This document shows positions 27,018 to 36,015 of a stretch of DNA of 64,000 bases, in pieces. Below the pieces are notes generated by a model. It searched no databases. It saw nothing but the letters and a program-made list of their open reading frames with translations, and was not told where the DNA came from. The DNA is from Oceanisphaera arctica. GTDB taxonomy: Bacteria > Pseudomonadota > Gammaproteobacteria > Enterobacterales > Aeromonadaceae. Positions within the stretch are counted from its first letter, which is position 1. Every line of letters begins with the position of its first letter. The position numbers and the translations under genes were made by a program. Where the stretch lies: contig NZ_MPZM01000004.1 in NCBI RefSeq assembly GCF_002936955.1, forward strand, positions 62,001 to 126,000, in the 5' to 3' direction.

Positions 27018-27656
27018 ATGGAAACGGGCTACCGCATTATTATTGCCGACGACCACCCCTTGTTTCGCAACGCCCTGCACCAGGCGGTTGAACTGGCCAT
27101 TACCGGAGCCGAGCTGCAGGAAGTCGACAGTATCGATAATCTGATGCGGCTCCTGAGTGAGGTCGATGAGGTCGACTTGCTGCTGCTGGATCTCAAGATG
27201 CCCGGCGCCAGCGGTTTTTCCGGCTTGGCGCTGCTGCGCAACCAGTATCCGGATCTGCCGGTGGTGATCGTCTCGGCCAGCGAAGAGCCGGCGGTGGTAC
27301 AGCAGGCCATGCGTTTCGGTGCCCTGGGTTTTATTCCCAAGTCCGCCCCCATGCGAACCCTGGTCAGCGCCCTCAACACCATTCTCGAGGGCGACCCCTG
27401 GTTTCCCGAGGGGATCAGCCTGGACCACGCTCCCGAGGATAATATTGCCGAACGGCTGGCCAGCCTGACGCCGCAGCAATTTAAGGTGCTGACCATGTTG
27501 TCCGAAGGCCTTCTCAACAAGCAAATCGCCTACGAACTGGCCGTATCGGAGGCAACCGTCAAGGCCCATGTCACCGCCATCTTCCGCAAGCTGAACGTCA
27601 AGAACCGCACCCAGGCGGTTATAGCCCTGTCCCAGCTGGAAGGCGGCGAGCTTTAA
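27018..27656 (+). CDS. crbR: CrbR-like NarL/LuxR-family response regulator
   Basis: The regulator has 212 residues: a receiver domain with Asp58 (LLLDLKMPG) and a C-terminal LuxR helix-turn-helix (about 146-205; GLLNKQIAYELAVSEATVKAHVTAIF). It resembles CrbR/ErdR-type regulators that activate acetyl-CoA synthetase in the acetate switch of Vibrio and Pseudomonas. The assignment is supported by the convergent SSS-domain hybrid kinase across a 50-base gap. No acs gene is in the window. Confidence 0.82.
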   Translation: METGYRIIIADDHPLFRNALHQAVELAITGAELQEVDSIDNLMRLLSEVDEVDLLLLDLKMPGASGFSGLALLRNQYPDLPVVIVSASEEPAVVQQAMRFGALGFIPKSAPMRTLVSALNTILEGDPWFPEGISLDHAPEDNIAERLASLTPQQFKVLTMLSEGLLNKQIAYELAVSEATVKAHVTAIFRKLNVKNRTQAVIALSQLEGGEL

Positions 27657-27664
27657 TCACAGCC

Positions 27665-27715
27665 GGGAATGGGGAATGGGGAATGGGGAACCCTAATCCC
27701 TAATCCCTAATCCCT
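27665..27715. repeat. G-tract/C-tract heptad array at convergent junction 4
   Basis: GGGAATG and GGGGAAT units (27665-27690) are followed directly by three CCCTAAT units ending CCCTG (27691-27715). The array fills the whole gap between crbR and crbS. On the minus strand AGGGATTAG supplies the last two codons (Arg-Asp) and the stop of crbS. Either strand carries four or nearly four G-tracts with short loops. Confidence 0.8.
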
Positions 27716-30700
27716 GCTTTTCACCAGATGCTGCAGCAGCGCACGCAGTTTCAGCGGCTTCACCGGTTTACTGAGATAACTCAGGCCCAGTTGCCGACAC
27801 TGGGCCTGCAACTCCGGCTGTCGGTCGGCACTGATCACCACGGTAGGCACAGGTTCGAACTCACGTCGCAGCGCCTCCACCAACGCCACCCCGGTTTCCC
27901 CCTCATCCAGATGATAATCCGACAATATTACCTGCGGTTCGAAGCCGTTGAGGCAATGTCGGTGCGCCTCGTCGCCGTTCAATGCCAGTTGCACCTGACA
28001 GCCCCAACGGGTCAGCAGGCCCGACATAGCGGTGAGAATATCGGTGTCGTTGTCGATGCACAGCACTCGTAACCCCGCCAGCTGGCTGTTGCTGGTAGCC
28101 GGTAACGTTGGTAACAGCGAGTCTTCCTGTTCGCCCCCCGGTTCCGCCCTAGGCACGGTCACACTGAACACCGAGCCCTTGCTTTCCGTTGAGTGTACCC
28201 CCAACCGATGGCCCAGCATCACCGCCAGCCCCTGGGCGATGGCCAACCCCAGGCCCAGCCCCTGCTGATGATGGCGCTGGCCATGCTCCAGCCGCATGAA
28301 TTCGTCAAAAATCACTTCCTGTTTATCCGAGGCGATACCGGGGCCGTTGTCCCACACTTCGATACGCAACTCGTCGCCTCGCTCTGCATCACGACAGCGA
28401 CGCAAGCCCAGCAAAATGCGACCGCCCGGGTTATAGCGCAGGGCATTGGTGAGAAAATTCTGCAGGATACGGCGCAATAGTCGCGCGTCGCTGTGCACGC
28501 CTAGCCCGGTGGCCACCACATCGAAACGGCCGCCGTCCTGTTCGGCCAGCACCCCGAACTCGGCCTTGAGGGTATCGAACAGGTTATTGAGCGCGAAGTC
28601 ACCGGGTCTGGCCGTCAGCTTGCCCGACTCCAGCCGCGACATGTCTAGCAGGTCGCCGATCAGGTCTTCGGCCGCCGCCAGAGAGCGGTCTATGTGTCCC
28701 GCCAGCCGACGGCTTTCGTCATCGCCCGAAGTTTCCAGCCAGGACGATGCAAACAGCTTGGCCGCATTGAGCGGTTGCATCAGATCATGGCTCACCGCCG
28801 CCAGAAATCGGCTTTTGGAGGCACTGAGCCTTTCGGCCTCATGGGTCGCCGCCAGCAACTGCTGGTTGACCGCCGACAACTCCCGGGTGCGTTCGGCCAC
28901 CCGGGCCTCCAGCACCACATTGGCGTCTTTGAGCAACTGCTCCGCCTGGCGGAAGGTGGTGATGTCGTTGAAGGTCATGACAAAACCGCCACCGGGCATG
29001 GGATTGCCCTGCACCTCAATCACCCGACCATCGGGCCGGGTACGGGCAGACACATGAGCGCTGCCGACTTTCATGTGATTCACCCGCCGGGCCACATGTT
29101 CGCCTACGGTGCCGGGGCCGCAGAGGCCCCGTTCTGCGTTATAGCGAATGATGTCGGCGATGGGTCGTCCCACCTGGATAAGCCCCGACGGATAGGCAAA
29201 CAGTTCGATATAACGCCGGTTCCAGGCCACCAGGTTCAGCTCTTTGTCCACCACCGAAACGCCCTGACCGATGTGCTCGATGGCACCCTGTAACAGGCCC
29301 CGGTTAAAGCGGAACACATCGCCAGCCTCATCGACGATGGCGGCCAGCTCATCCAGCTCCATAGAGCGGCCCTGCAGCACCGACGACAACACCAGGCGCG
29401 CCGACGAGGCGCCGAATACCCCGGCCAGCACCCGCTCGGTATGACGGATCAGACTGGCCGGCGCCTGCATGCTGCCCTCCAGCGTGCCCTGTTCGCCGGC
29501 ATACCGGGAAAAGGCCCGGCTGACTCTCGCCTCGCCCACAAAGCGGGAAGCCAGCTGTTCCAGCTCCTGTACCGACACCTTGGCCCGGTAGACATCGCCG
29601 TCATCCCTGCTCTGCCGGCCGACAAAGGCCGCAGCCTGAAAGCGCTCGCTGACCGAGGGAACAGACAGCCAGGAACCCAGAAGATAGGCAGCCAGATTGA
29701 ACACCAGGCTCAGCAAGATGCCCCAGGTGACCGGGCTCATCTCGCCCACAGCGCCCCAGGCGGGTGGCGTCAGCAACCAGAGCAGAAAGTTGGTGTCTGC
29801 GTCGCCGGCAAAGAGCCCGGTTTCGGCCATCAGGTTCAGCAGCCACATCAGCATGCCCAGGCTCAGGCCCCAGTAGGCCCCGCGCCGGTTACCACCGCGC
29901 CACAGCAGCCCCAGCACCAGGGCCGGAATAAACTGGGCGATGGCCGCGAAACTCAGGTAGCCAATCCGGGACAGGCTGTCTATGTCTTCCAGCCACAGAA
30001 ATACCAGCCAGGCGGTGGCCATGATCACGATAATGGCGGTACGGCGCACCTTGAGCAGAAGCTGGGAAAAATCGTTGAAATCGGCGCCTTGCAGCTGGCG
30101 GCGACGCAGTATCATCGGCAGCACCAGATCGTTGCTGACCATGATAGCCAGCGCTATGGTGGAGATAATCATCATGCCGGTGGCGGCCGACGCCCCGCCG
30201 ATGAAGGCCAGCACCGCCAGCCCCGGCTGGTCCAGTGCCAGCGGCAGGCTGATGACATAGGTATCGGGCGAGGTATCGACGCCCAGCCACTGCTGGCCGG
30301 CCAGCGCCAGCGGCAGCACGAACAGCCCCATCAGCAACAAATAGACCGGAAAGATGCGCCGGGCCCAGCGCAGATCCGCCGGATCATGGTGCTCTACCAC
30401 AGTGACATGGAACTGGCGCGGCAGACAGATAATGGCGCTCATCGACAGCAGGGTATAGACCCCCATGTCGAGCAGGTTGGCACCGGTCACCTGGGTGAAG
30501 TTGCCAATAAAATCTTCGGTAATCATCACTCGCTGCTGGTTCGGGTAAGCCAGGATCAGCCAGAGTGCGAAGCCACCGACCACGATAAAGGCCACCAGCT
30601 TGACCAGCGATTCCACCGCAATCGCCACCATGACGCCACGCTGGTGCTCGGTGGCATCGATATGGCGGGTGCCGAACAGTAGAATAAAAACGGTAAACAA

Positions 30701-31198
30701 CAGGGTAACCATGAAAGCCACCTCGCCCGCTTCCCGGCCAACCCCGCCGACCACATCCGGTGCTATCAGGTTCAACCCCATGACGATGGCCTTGAGCTGC
30801 AGGGCGATATAGGGCAGCACCCCGACGATGGCGATCAGGGTGACATAGACCGCCAGCCGCTGAGACTTGCCGTAACGGGCGGAAATGAAATCGGCGATGG
30901 AGGTAATGTGCTCGCGTTTGGCCACCTCGATAAGCCTCGCCACAAAGGGACCGGCCAGGGTGAAGACGATGATGGGGCCGAGATAAATCGAGAAATAAGT
31001 CCAGGTGTCGGTGCTGGCCTGCCCCACAGTGCCGAAGAAGCTCCAGGAGGAGCAATACACCGCCAGCGAAAAACTGTACAGCAGGGGTCGCAAACGCCGG
31101 GCGCCCGCTCCCATCCGTACCTTGTCACCCAGCCAGGCACAGATAAAGAGCACCGCCAGATAAGCCAGCGCAATATTAATGACGGTCCAGCCCTGCAT
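27707..31198 (-). CDS. crbS: CrbS-like hybrid histidine kinase with sodium/solute symporter domain
   Basis: This 1163-residue multidomain protein has an N-terminal sodium:solute symporter-like region of about 13 helices (about 1-500), a linker, a PAS domain (about 630-740), and a HisKA with His804 (VSHDLMQPLN). The ATPase domain has EVWDNGPGIA and GLGLGLAIAQG, and a C-terminal receiver has Asp1094 (LSDYHLDEG). This architecture is that of CrbS/CbrA-type kinases, which link a transporter-like sensor to control of acetate or carbon use. The ATG at 31198 follows AGGAGG and overlaps the stop of the upstream MFS gene by one base. Its stop codon lies in the heptad repeat. Confidence 0.9.
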   Translation of the reverse strand: MQGWTVINIALAYLAVLFICAWLGDKVRMGAGARRLRPLLYSFSLAVYCSSWSFFGTVGQASTDTWTYFSIYLGPIIVFTLAGPFVARLIEVAKREHITSIADFISARYGKSQRLAVYVTLIAIVGVLPYIALQLKAIVMGLNLIAPDVVGGVGREAGEVAFMVTLLFTVFILLFGTRHIDATEHQRGVMVAIAVESLVKLVAFIVVGGFALWLILAYPNQQRVMITEDFIGNFTQVTGANLLDMGVYTLLSMSAIICLPRQFHVTVVEHHDPADLRWARRIFPVYLLLMGLFVLPLALAGQQWLGVDTSPDTYVISLPLALDQPGLAVLAFIGGASAATGMMIISTIALAIMVSNDLVLPMILRRRQLQGADFNDFSQLLLKVRRTAIIVIMATAWLVFLWLEDIDSLSRIGYLSFAAIAQFIPALVLGLLWRGGNRRGAYWGLSLGMLMWLLNLMAETGLFAGDADTNFLLWLLTPPAWGAVGEMSPVTWGILLSLVFNLAAYLLGSWLSVPSVSERFQAAAFVGRQSRDDGDVYRAKVSVQELEQLASRFVGEARVSRAFSRYAGEQGTLEGSMQAPASLIRHTERVLAGVFGASSARLVLSSVLQGRSMELDELAAIVDEAGDVFRFNRGLLQGAIEHIGQGVSVVDKELNLVAWNRRYIELFAYPSGLIQVGRPIADIIRYNAERGLCGPGTVGEHVARRVNHMKVGSAHVSARTRPDGRVIEVQGNPMPGGGFVMTFNDITTFRQAEQLLKDANVVLEARVAERTRELSAVNQQLLAATHEAERLSASKSRFLAAVSHDLMQPLNAAKLFASSWLETSGDDESRRLAGHIDRSLAAAEDLIGDLLDMSRLESGKLTARPGDFALNNLFDTLKAEFGVLAEQDGGRFDVVATGLGVHSDARLLRRILQNFLTNALRYNPGGRILLGLRRCRDAERGDELRIEVWDNGPGIASDKQEVIFDEFMRLEHGQRHHQQGLGLGLAIAQGLAVMLGHRLGVHSTESKGSVFSVTVPRAEPGGEQEDSLLPTLPATSNSQLAGLRVLCIDNDTDILTAMSGLLTRWGCQVQLALNGDEAHRHCLNGFEPQVILSDYHLDEGETGVALVEALRREFEPVPTVVISADRQPELQAQCRQLGLSYLSKPVKPLKLRALLQHLVKSRD

Positions 31199-32343
31199 CA
31201 GGCCTCCTGTGGTGATGTGTGCAGAGGGGTCCTCAGCAACCAGAACGCCGGCAGCACTATTACCGCCATCAGCCAGTAAACCTGGCCGCCGAGCGAGGGG
31301 TACAGCTGGCCGCACAGCACCAGCAGCAAGGCCACCGTCAGTCCCATCGCCAAAGCGGCATACAGAGCCTGGGCACCGAACACCGCCGTCCCGCCCAGAT
31401 CCCGACTGATATAACGTATGGCGCCCAGATGACTCAGGCAAAAACTGCCCGCGTGCAGCAACTGGGCCAGCATCAGCCAGACCAACTCGGTCGTCGCGCC
31501 CAGCATGCCCCAGCGCAGCAGGGAGCAAGCGGCCCCTGCCAGCAACAGCTGACGAGCACCGAAACGTTCAAACCATCGTTTGTTCATGGCCAGCACCACT
31601 ATCTCGGCCAGTACCCCCACCCCCCACAGATAGCCGATAGCCGTGGTGCTGTAACCCTGCTGCTGCCAGTGCAGCGCACTGAAACCATAGTAAAAGGCAT
31701 GACAGCCTTGCAACAGCGCCACTATCATCAGGAAACGCCGCATACCGGGTCGACGCCACACCTGAAGGATCGAATCTCCCTTCCCGCCCAGCTGACTGTC
31801 GACCGGAGCCGGGCTCATGGGCAGCCAGCTCAGCAATAACAGCAACCCCAGCGACAACACCATGGCATGCAAGACCCACTGAGGCCCCAGGTTGTTGCTC
31901 AGGCTGCCCACCACCAGGTTGGCAGCAATGAAGGCCACCGCGCCCCAGAGCCGGGACTTGCCGTAATCCAGGTGCACCTGCACGATTAACCGGCTAGCGA
32001 TGGCCTCGCCCACCGGCATCAGGGTCGGGTAAATCAGGCTCACCAGCACCATCAACACCACCAGTGCCAGGCTCGACTGGCCGCCGTAAAAACAGGCAAA
32101 GCCCAGCATGCTCAACAGACTCAGCCAGCGCACCGCCGGCAGCAAATGGCTGGCAGCCCGAACCCGACTCATGATGCCGAGATTGCCGATGCAACGCGCC
32201 GCCATGCCCAGCCCGAGCAGGATCCCGATAAAACCGGCATCGGCGCCGACATGACTGAGCCACAAGGACCAGAAAGGCAGGAAGGTGCCATAACCAAAAT
32301 AATAAATGGCAAAAAACAAGGAAAGCCAGAATGCAGGTGCCAC
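31198..32343 (-). CDS. HcaT-like MFS transporter
   Basis: This 381-residue, 12-helix major facilitator protein is similar to the 3-phenylpropionate transporter HcaT and the MFS_1-like/LacY-type branch (start WLSLFFAIYYFGYGTFLPFWSLWL). The substrate is uncertain. Its TGA overlaps the crbS ATG by one base, so the two products are translationally coupled and probably share a transcript. That is an unusual partner for CrbS and may mean a shared substrate. Confidence 0.85.
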   Translation of the reverse strand: MAPAFWLSLFFAIYYFGYGTFLPFWSLWLSHVGADAGFIGILLGLGMAARCIGNLGIMSRVRAASHLLPAVRWLSLLSMLGFACFYGGQSSLALVVLMVLVSLIYPTLMPVGEAIASRLIVQVHLDYGKSRLWGAVAFIAANLVVGSLSNNLGPQWVLHAMVLSLGLLLLLSWLPMSPAPVDSQLGGKGDSILQVWRRPGMRRFLMIVALLQGCHAFYYGFSALHWQQQGYSTTAIGYLWGVGVLAEIVVLAMNKRWFERFGARQLLLAGAACSLLRWGMLGATTELVWLMLAQLLHAGSFCLSHLGAIRYISRDLGGTAVFGAQALYAALAMGLTVALLLVLCGQLYPSLGGQVYWLMAVIVLPAFWLLRTPLHTSPQEA

Positions 32344-32438
32344 GTCCGGTACTCCGGTACAGAGTTATGGAATAATGCGACCTATGATAATAACTTTATG
32401 ACTTAATTGCTGTGCCCTGATCACGCCAAGGTGGTTTC

Positions 32439-33338
32439 ATGCGTATCTTCCTGTTGTTGACTCTCTTTCTGCTCGGCGGTTGCCAGGCCGACGTTCGCCC
32501 CCCGGCCACCCTGTTCGATTACCAGTTGCACAGCCCGACAGGACAACCGTTGTCTCTTTCCCGGGCCGCTCGCCAACTGGACTCCGCCGATGTGATCATG
32601 GTCGGCGAGCTGCACGGCCACCCGGGCATTCACCGTTTTCAGGCCGAATTGCTGGCCCGGTTGTTGAGCCAGCCCCGCCCTCTGGCGCTAGCCATGGAGC
32701 AGTTCAGCCGGGACCATCAAGCCACGCTGAACGCCTATCTGGCAGGAAAACTGGGTGAAGATGCCTTTATCGAGCAGAGCAACGCCTGGCCCGGCTATCG
32801 CAGCGACTACCGACCACTGGTCGAACTGGCGCGTCAGGCCCAGATTCCGGTATTGGCGGCCAATGCCCCACGCCACCTGGTGCGCTGCATCGCCAGAAAA
32901 GGTCCCACTTACCTCGACCAGCTACCCGCGGATCAGCGCGCCTGGGTGGCCGAGCAGCTGACCCTGAGCGACGACGCCTACAAGGCGCGCTTCATGGCGA
33001 ACCGCCATCACGGCCAGGCCCCCACCGAGTTTCAGTTTGCCGCCCAGACCAGCTGGGATGACACCATGGCCGAAAGCATAGACCGCTATCTGCAGTCTCA
33101 TCCCCGGCACAGGGTGCTACTGACGGTAGGCCGCTTTCATATCGGTGACGGCCTGGGCACCGCCCGGCGCCTGCAACAACGAGCCCCCGGGCTCAAGGTC
33201 GCGCTCATTTATCCGGTAACCACGGATGAAGCGACTCCCGCAGCGCCCCTGTGGTCGCTGAAGGTCGGCGCCCTGCCCGCCGCCCGGCTGGATCAGGAGC
33301 CCTTGCCGTCCTTCAGTCTCGGCGAGCCCGACTGCTGA
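32439..33338 (+). CDS. ChaN-family heme-binding-type lipoprotein
   Basis: This 299-residue lipoprotein has a lipobox LGGC (Cys15) and the ChaN-family core (VIMVGELHGHPGIHRFQ; LALAMEQFSRDHQ; VLLTVGRFHIGDGLG). In Campylobacter ChaN binds a pair of stacked hemes and is thought to take part in heme uptake. Related proteins are found widely with no known role. It is divergent from the MFS gene. No heme transporter lies next to it, though a TonB-ExbBD operon lies 5 kb downstream. Confidence 0.85.
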   Translation: MRIFLLLTLFLLGGCQADVRPPATLFDYQLHSPTGQPLSLSRAARQLDSADVIMVGELHGHPGIHRFQAELLARLLSQPRPLALAMEQFSRDHQATLNAYLAGKLGEDAFIEQSNAWPGYRSDYRPLVELARQAQIPVLAANAPRHLVRCIARKGPTYLDQLPADQRAWVAEQLTLSDDAYKARFMANRHHGQAPTEFQFAAQTSWDDTMAESIDRYLQSHPRHRVLLTVGRFHIGDGLGTARRLQQRAPGLKVALIYPVTTDEATPAAPLWSLKVGALPAARLDQEPLPSFSLGEPDC

Positions 33339-33440
33339 ATGGCCGATGCTGTCGCCACAGAAAAGAACCCTGGTGATCTTGCTTTGATCTCCCGGCTTTA
33401 ATCGGGCACATTGCCTGCCGTATCTGCAAGGGAGTCACCA

Positions 33441-33773
33441 TTGAACGCCTATCTGTTACTGACCATGGCCATCGTTGCCGAAGTCATCGCCACCACGGCA
33501 CTCAAGGCATCACACGGGTTCAGCCGTCTCGGGCCCAGCCTGCTGGTGGTCACCGGTTATAGCACCGCCTTCTGGCTGCTGGGGCTGGTCATGAACACTG
33601 TGCCCGTGGGCATTGCCTACGCCATCTGGTCCGGTGCCGGTATCGTGCTGGTGACCCTGCTGGCGGTACTATTCTACCGGCAAATTCCGGACCTGCCGGC
33701 GCTGCTCGGCATGGGGCTTATCATCGCCGGGGTGGCGGTGATCCAGCTGTGGTCCAGAAGCGGCGGTCACTGA
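33441..33773 (+). CDS. Small multidrug resistance (SMR/EmrE-type) transporter
   Basis: The product has 110 residues and four helices, the typical EmrE length. The essential membrane glutamate is Glu14 (AIVAEVIATTALKAS), with the conserved GIAYAIWSGAGIV segment. It exports quaternary or lipophilic cations in exchange for protons as an antiparallel dimer. The start is a TTG at 33441, with GGGAG seven bases before it; the ATG-initiated longer frame is too long. It is followed 16 bases later by ugpQ. Confidence 0.9.
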   Translation: MNAYLLLTMAIVAEVIATTALKASHGFSRLGPSLLVVTGYSTAFWLLGLVMNTVPVGIAYAIWSGAGIVLVTLLAVLFYRQIPDLPALLGMGLIIAGVAVIQLWSRSGGH

Positions 33774-33789
33774 CGAGAGGGGGAACGAT

Positions 33790-34521
33790 ATGATCTTGTG
33801 CGGACACAGAGGCGTAGCCAGCCTGGCCCCGGAAAATACCCTGGCCGGGCTGCGCGAGGCCCATCGGCTGGGTCTTGAATGGGTAGAAATCGACGTTCAG
33901 CTGACCCGAGACGAGCAGGTGGTGGTAATTCACGACGAAAAGGTCAACCGCTGCACCAACGGCAAGGGGTGGCTGCGCCAATACGACCGGGATGAACTCG
34001 GCCGACTCGATGCGGGCAGCTGGTTCGACCCTGCCTTTTCCCAAGAGCGCATCCCCCTGCTCACGGATTATCTCACCCTCGCCGCCACCCTCGGCATTCG
34101 CGTCAATATCGAACTCAAACTCTACCCTCAGGATGATGCGGCGCGGCTGTGCCGCCGGGTCAGTGAGGTCATTGAGCAACACGGATTCGACAAAGACACA
34201 CTGCTGTTTTCCAGCTTCGAGCCCGACTGTCTGCGTCAACTACAAATGCTGCAACCGGACATTGCCCGCGCCCTGCTGGTGGAGCGCATCCCCTACGACT
34301 GGCAGACACAACTGCAACAGCTGAACTGCACCGGCCTGAACTGCCACCACCGCCATCTGACCCGCGTACTGGCCGAGGCTGTGAAGGCCGCAGGTTACCG
34401 GCTGAACTGCTATACCGTCAACCATACGGGCAAGGCCGCCACCCTTGCCGCCTGGGGCGTGGACATGATCTTCACCGACACCCCACAGGATTACCTGAAC
34501 GCAGGCTGGCGCCCGAGCTGA
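33790..34521 (+). CDS. ugpQ: Glycerophosphodiester phosphodiesterase (UgpQ-type)
   Basis: This cytoplasmic enzyme (243 residues) hydrolyses glycerophosphodiesters to glycerol 3-phosphate and an alcohol. The GDPD signature is intact: HRG at residues 6-8, PENT, EIDVQLTRD and VVIHDEKVNR carry the catalytic histidines and metal-binding acids. It lacks a signal peptide, as in UgpQ. No ugp transporter is adjacent. AGGGGGA precedes the ATG. Confidence 0.92.
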   Translation: MILCGHRGVASLAPENTLAGLREAHRLGLEWVEIDVQLTRDEQVVVIHDEKVNRCTNGKGWLRQYDRDELGRLDAGSWFDPAFSQERIPLLTDYLTLAATLGIRVNIELKLYPQDDAARLCRRVSEVIEQHGFDKDTLLFSSFEPDCLRQLQMLQPDIARALLVERIPYDWQTQLQQLNCTGLNCHHRHLTRVLAEAVKAAGYRLNCYTVNHTGKAATLAAWGVDMIFTDTPQDYLNAGWRPS

Positions 34522-34662
34522 GTGACAGGCCGATTGATCCAGCCCTCTGACCAGAGTACGCCTTTGTTATAGCCTGCTGCGCTTTTCTGTTATCATGGTG
34601 ACAGTTTGCCCACCGGCAATGCCTCTCAATCGTCCGCCAGGACCTTATTTGTTCGGAGTCTC

Positions 34663-35982
34663 ATGTCTTTTGCTTCCCTCGGCCTGAACGCCCAGCTCGT
34701 TCAAGCTATTAATGAATGTGGTTACACAGAGCCGACCCCCATCCAGACCCAGGCTATTCCGCTGGTGCTTAAAGGTGGTGATCTGCTCGCCGGCGCTCAG
34801 ACCGGTACCGGCAAGACCGCCGGCTTTGGCCTGCCCATGCTGCAGCGCCTGAGCGAAACCAAGGCCAAGCCACTGGCCAATGGCCGTCCCCCGGTTCGCG
34901 CCCTGGTGCTGACCCCCACCCGCGAGCTGGCCGCTCAGGTGGAAGAAAACCTGCGCGCCTACGCCAAGCATTCAGATTTGACCACTCTGGCCATGTTCGG
35001 TGGTGTGAGCATCAACCCGCAGATGAAGGCACTGGGCCGCAAGGTCGACATCGTCGTCGCCACCCCGGGTCGCCTGCTGGACCACGTTTCCCAGCGTTCC
35101 ATCGACCTGTCTCGGGTCGAAATGCTGGTACTGGACGAAGCGGACCGCATGCTCGACATGGGCTTTATCCGCGATATTCGCCGCATTATTGCCAAGATGC
35201 CGGTAAAACGGCAGAACCTGCTGTTTTCCGCCACCTTCTCCAACGAGATCAAGCAACTGGCCGAAGACCTGCTGCACGAGCCGGAACACATAGAAGTAGC
35301 CACCCGCAACGCCACCGCCGATACCATTGCCCAACGCTTTTACGGCGTGGACAAAAATAAAAAGCGCGCCCTGCTCAGCTACCTGATTGGCCACAACAAC
35401 TGGCAACAGGTACTGGTGTTCACCCGCACCAAGCACGGCGCCAACCGCCTGGCGATGCAGCTCGACAAAGACGGCCTGCCGGCCATGGCCATTCATGGTG
35501 ACAAGAGCCAGGGCGCCCGTACCCGGGCCCTAAGCCAGTTCAAGGAAGGCAAGCTGCGCGTGCTGGTGGCCACCGACATCGCCGCCCGTGGTATCGACAT
35601 CAGCGAGCTGCCCCACGTAGTCAACTACGAGCTGCCCCATGTGGCAGAAGACTATGTGCACCGCATCGGCCGTACCGGTCGTGCCGGCAGCCAGGGCGAA
35701 GCCCTGTCGCTGGTGTGCTTTGAAGAAAAGCCGCTGCTCAAGGCCATCGAAAAGCTGATCAAGCAAAGCGCCCAGCTGGAAATTCTGCCCGGCTACGAGC
35801 CGCTGCCAGACAGCCAGCAGCCGCCCATAGAAAAGCCCGGCGCCAACAACCGTGGCCGTGGTGGTAATGGCGGCAGAGGCAACGGCGGTGGTCGCGGCCA
35901 GAACCCGCGCAACGCCAACAACAAGGCGCCCCGCAGCAACAGGCCGAACCAGCCTCAGCGCCACGGCCGTCACGACGACTAA
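34663..35982 (+). CDS. rhlE: RhlE-type DEAD-box RNA helicase
   Basis: This helicase has 439 residues. The Q motif ([10 protein letters not shown]), motif I (AQTGTGKT), DEAD box ([10 protein letters not shown]), SAT motif and motif VI (HRIGRTGR) are all present. The tail (about 390-439) is rich in Gly, Arg and Asn, an RGG-like RNA-binding region. It remodels RNA in ribosome assembly or decay. The ATG at 34663 aligns with family starts (MSFASLGL); an upstream extension to 34606 is not needed. A terminator follows immediately. Confidence 0.94.
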   Translation: MSFASLGLNAQLVQAINECGYTEPTPIQTQAIPLVLKGGDLLAGAQTGTGKTAGFGLPMLQRLSETKAKPLANGRPPVRALVLTPTRELAAQVEENLRAYAKHSDLTTLAMFGGVSINPQMKALGRKVDIVVATPGRLLDHVSQRSIDLSRVEMLVLDEADRMLDMGFIRDIRRIIAKMPVKRQNLLFSATFSNEIKQLAEDLLHEPEHIEVATRNATADTIAQRFYGVDKNKKRALLSYLIGHNNWQQVLVFTRTKHGANRLAMQLDKDGLPAMAIHGDKSQGARTRALSQFKEGKLRVLVATDIAARGIDISELPHVVNYELPHVAEDYVHRIGRTGRAGSQGEALSLVCFEEKPLLKAIEKLIKQSAQLEILPGYEPLPDSQQPPIEKPGANNRGRGGNGGRGNGGGRGQNPRNANNKAPRSNRPNQPQRHGRHDD

Positions 35983-35986
35983 AACC

Positions 35987-36013
35987 AAAACCCCGGCATT
36001 CGCCGGGGTTTTT
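35987..36013 (+). terminator. Terminator between rhlE and benE (usable from both sides)
   Basis: AAAACCCCGGC/GCCGGGGTTTTT forms an 11-bp stem with a 4-base loop in the 33-base gap between convergent rhlE and benE, with A-runs and T-runs on both sides. Confidence 0.9.
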
Positions 36014-36015
36014 CT

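Noticed and set aside
27665-27715. Telomere-like CCCTAAT repeats as a possible replicon end.
   Set aside because: They are internal, only three units long, and part of the heptad array found at other convergent junctions; gene order continues normally on both sides.
31199-31528. A 110-codon N-terminal extension of crbS.
   Set aside because: It overlaps the MFS gene in another frame and lacks family similarity; the ATG at 31198 has a strong AGGAGG site and matches the family start.
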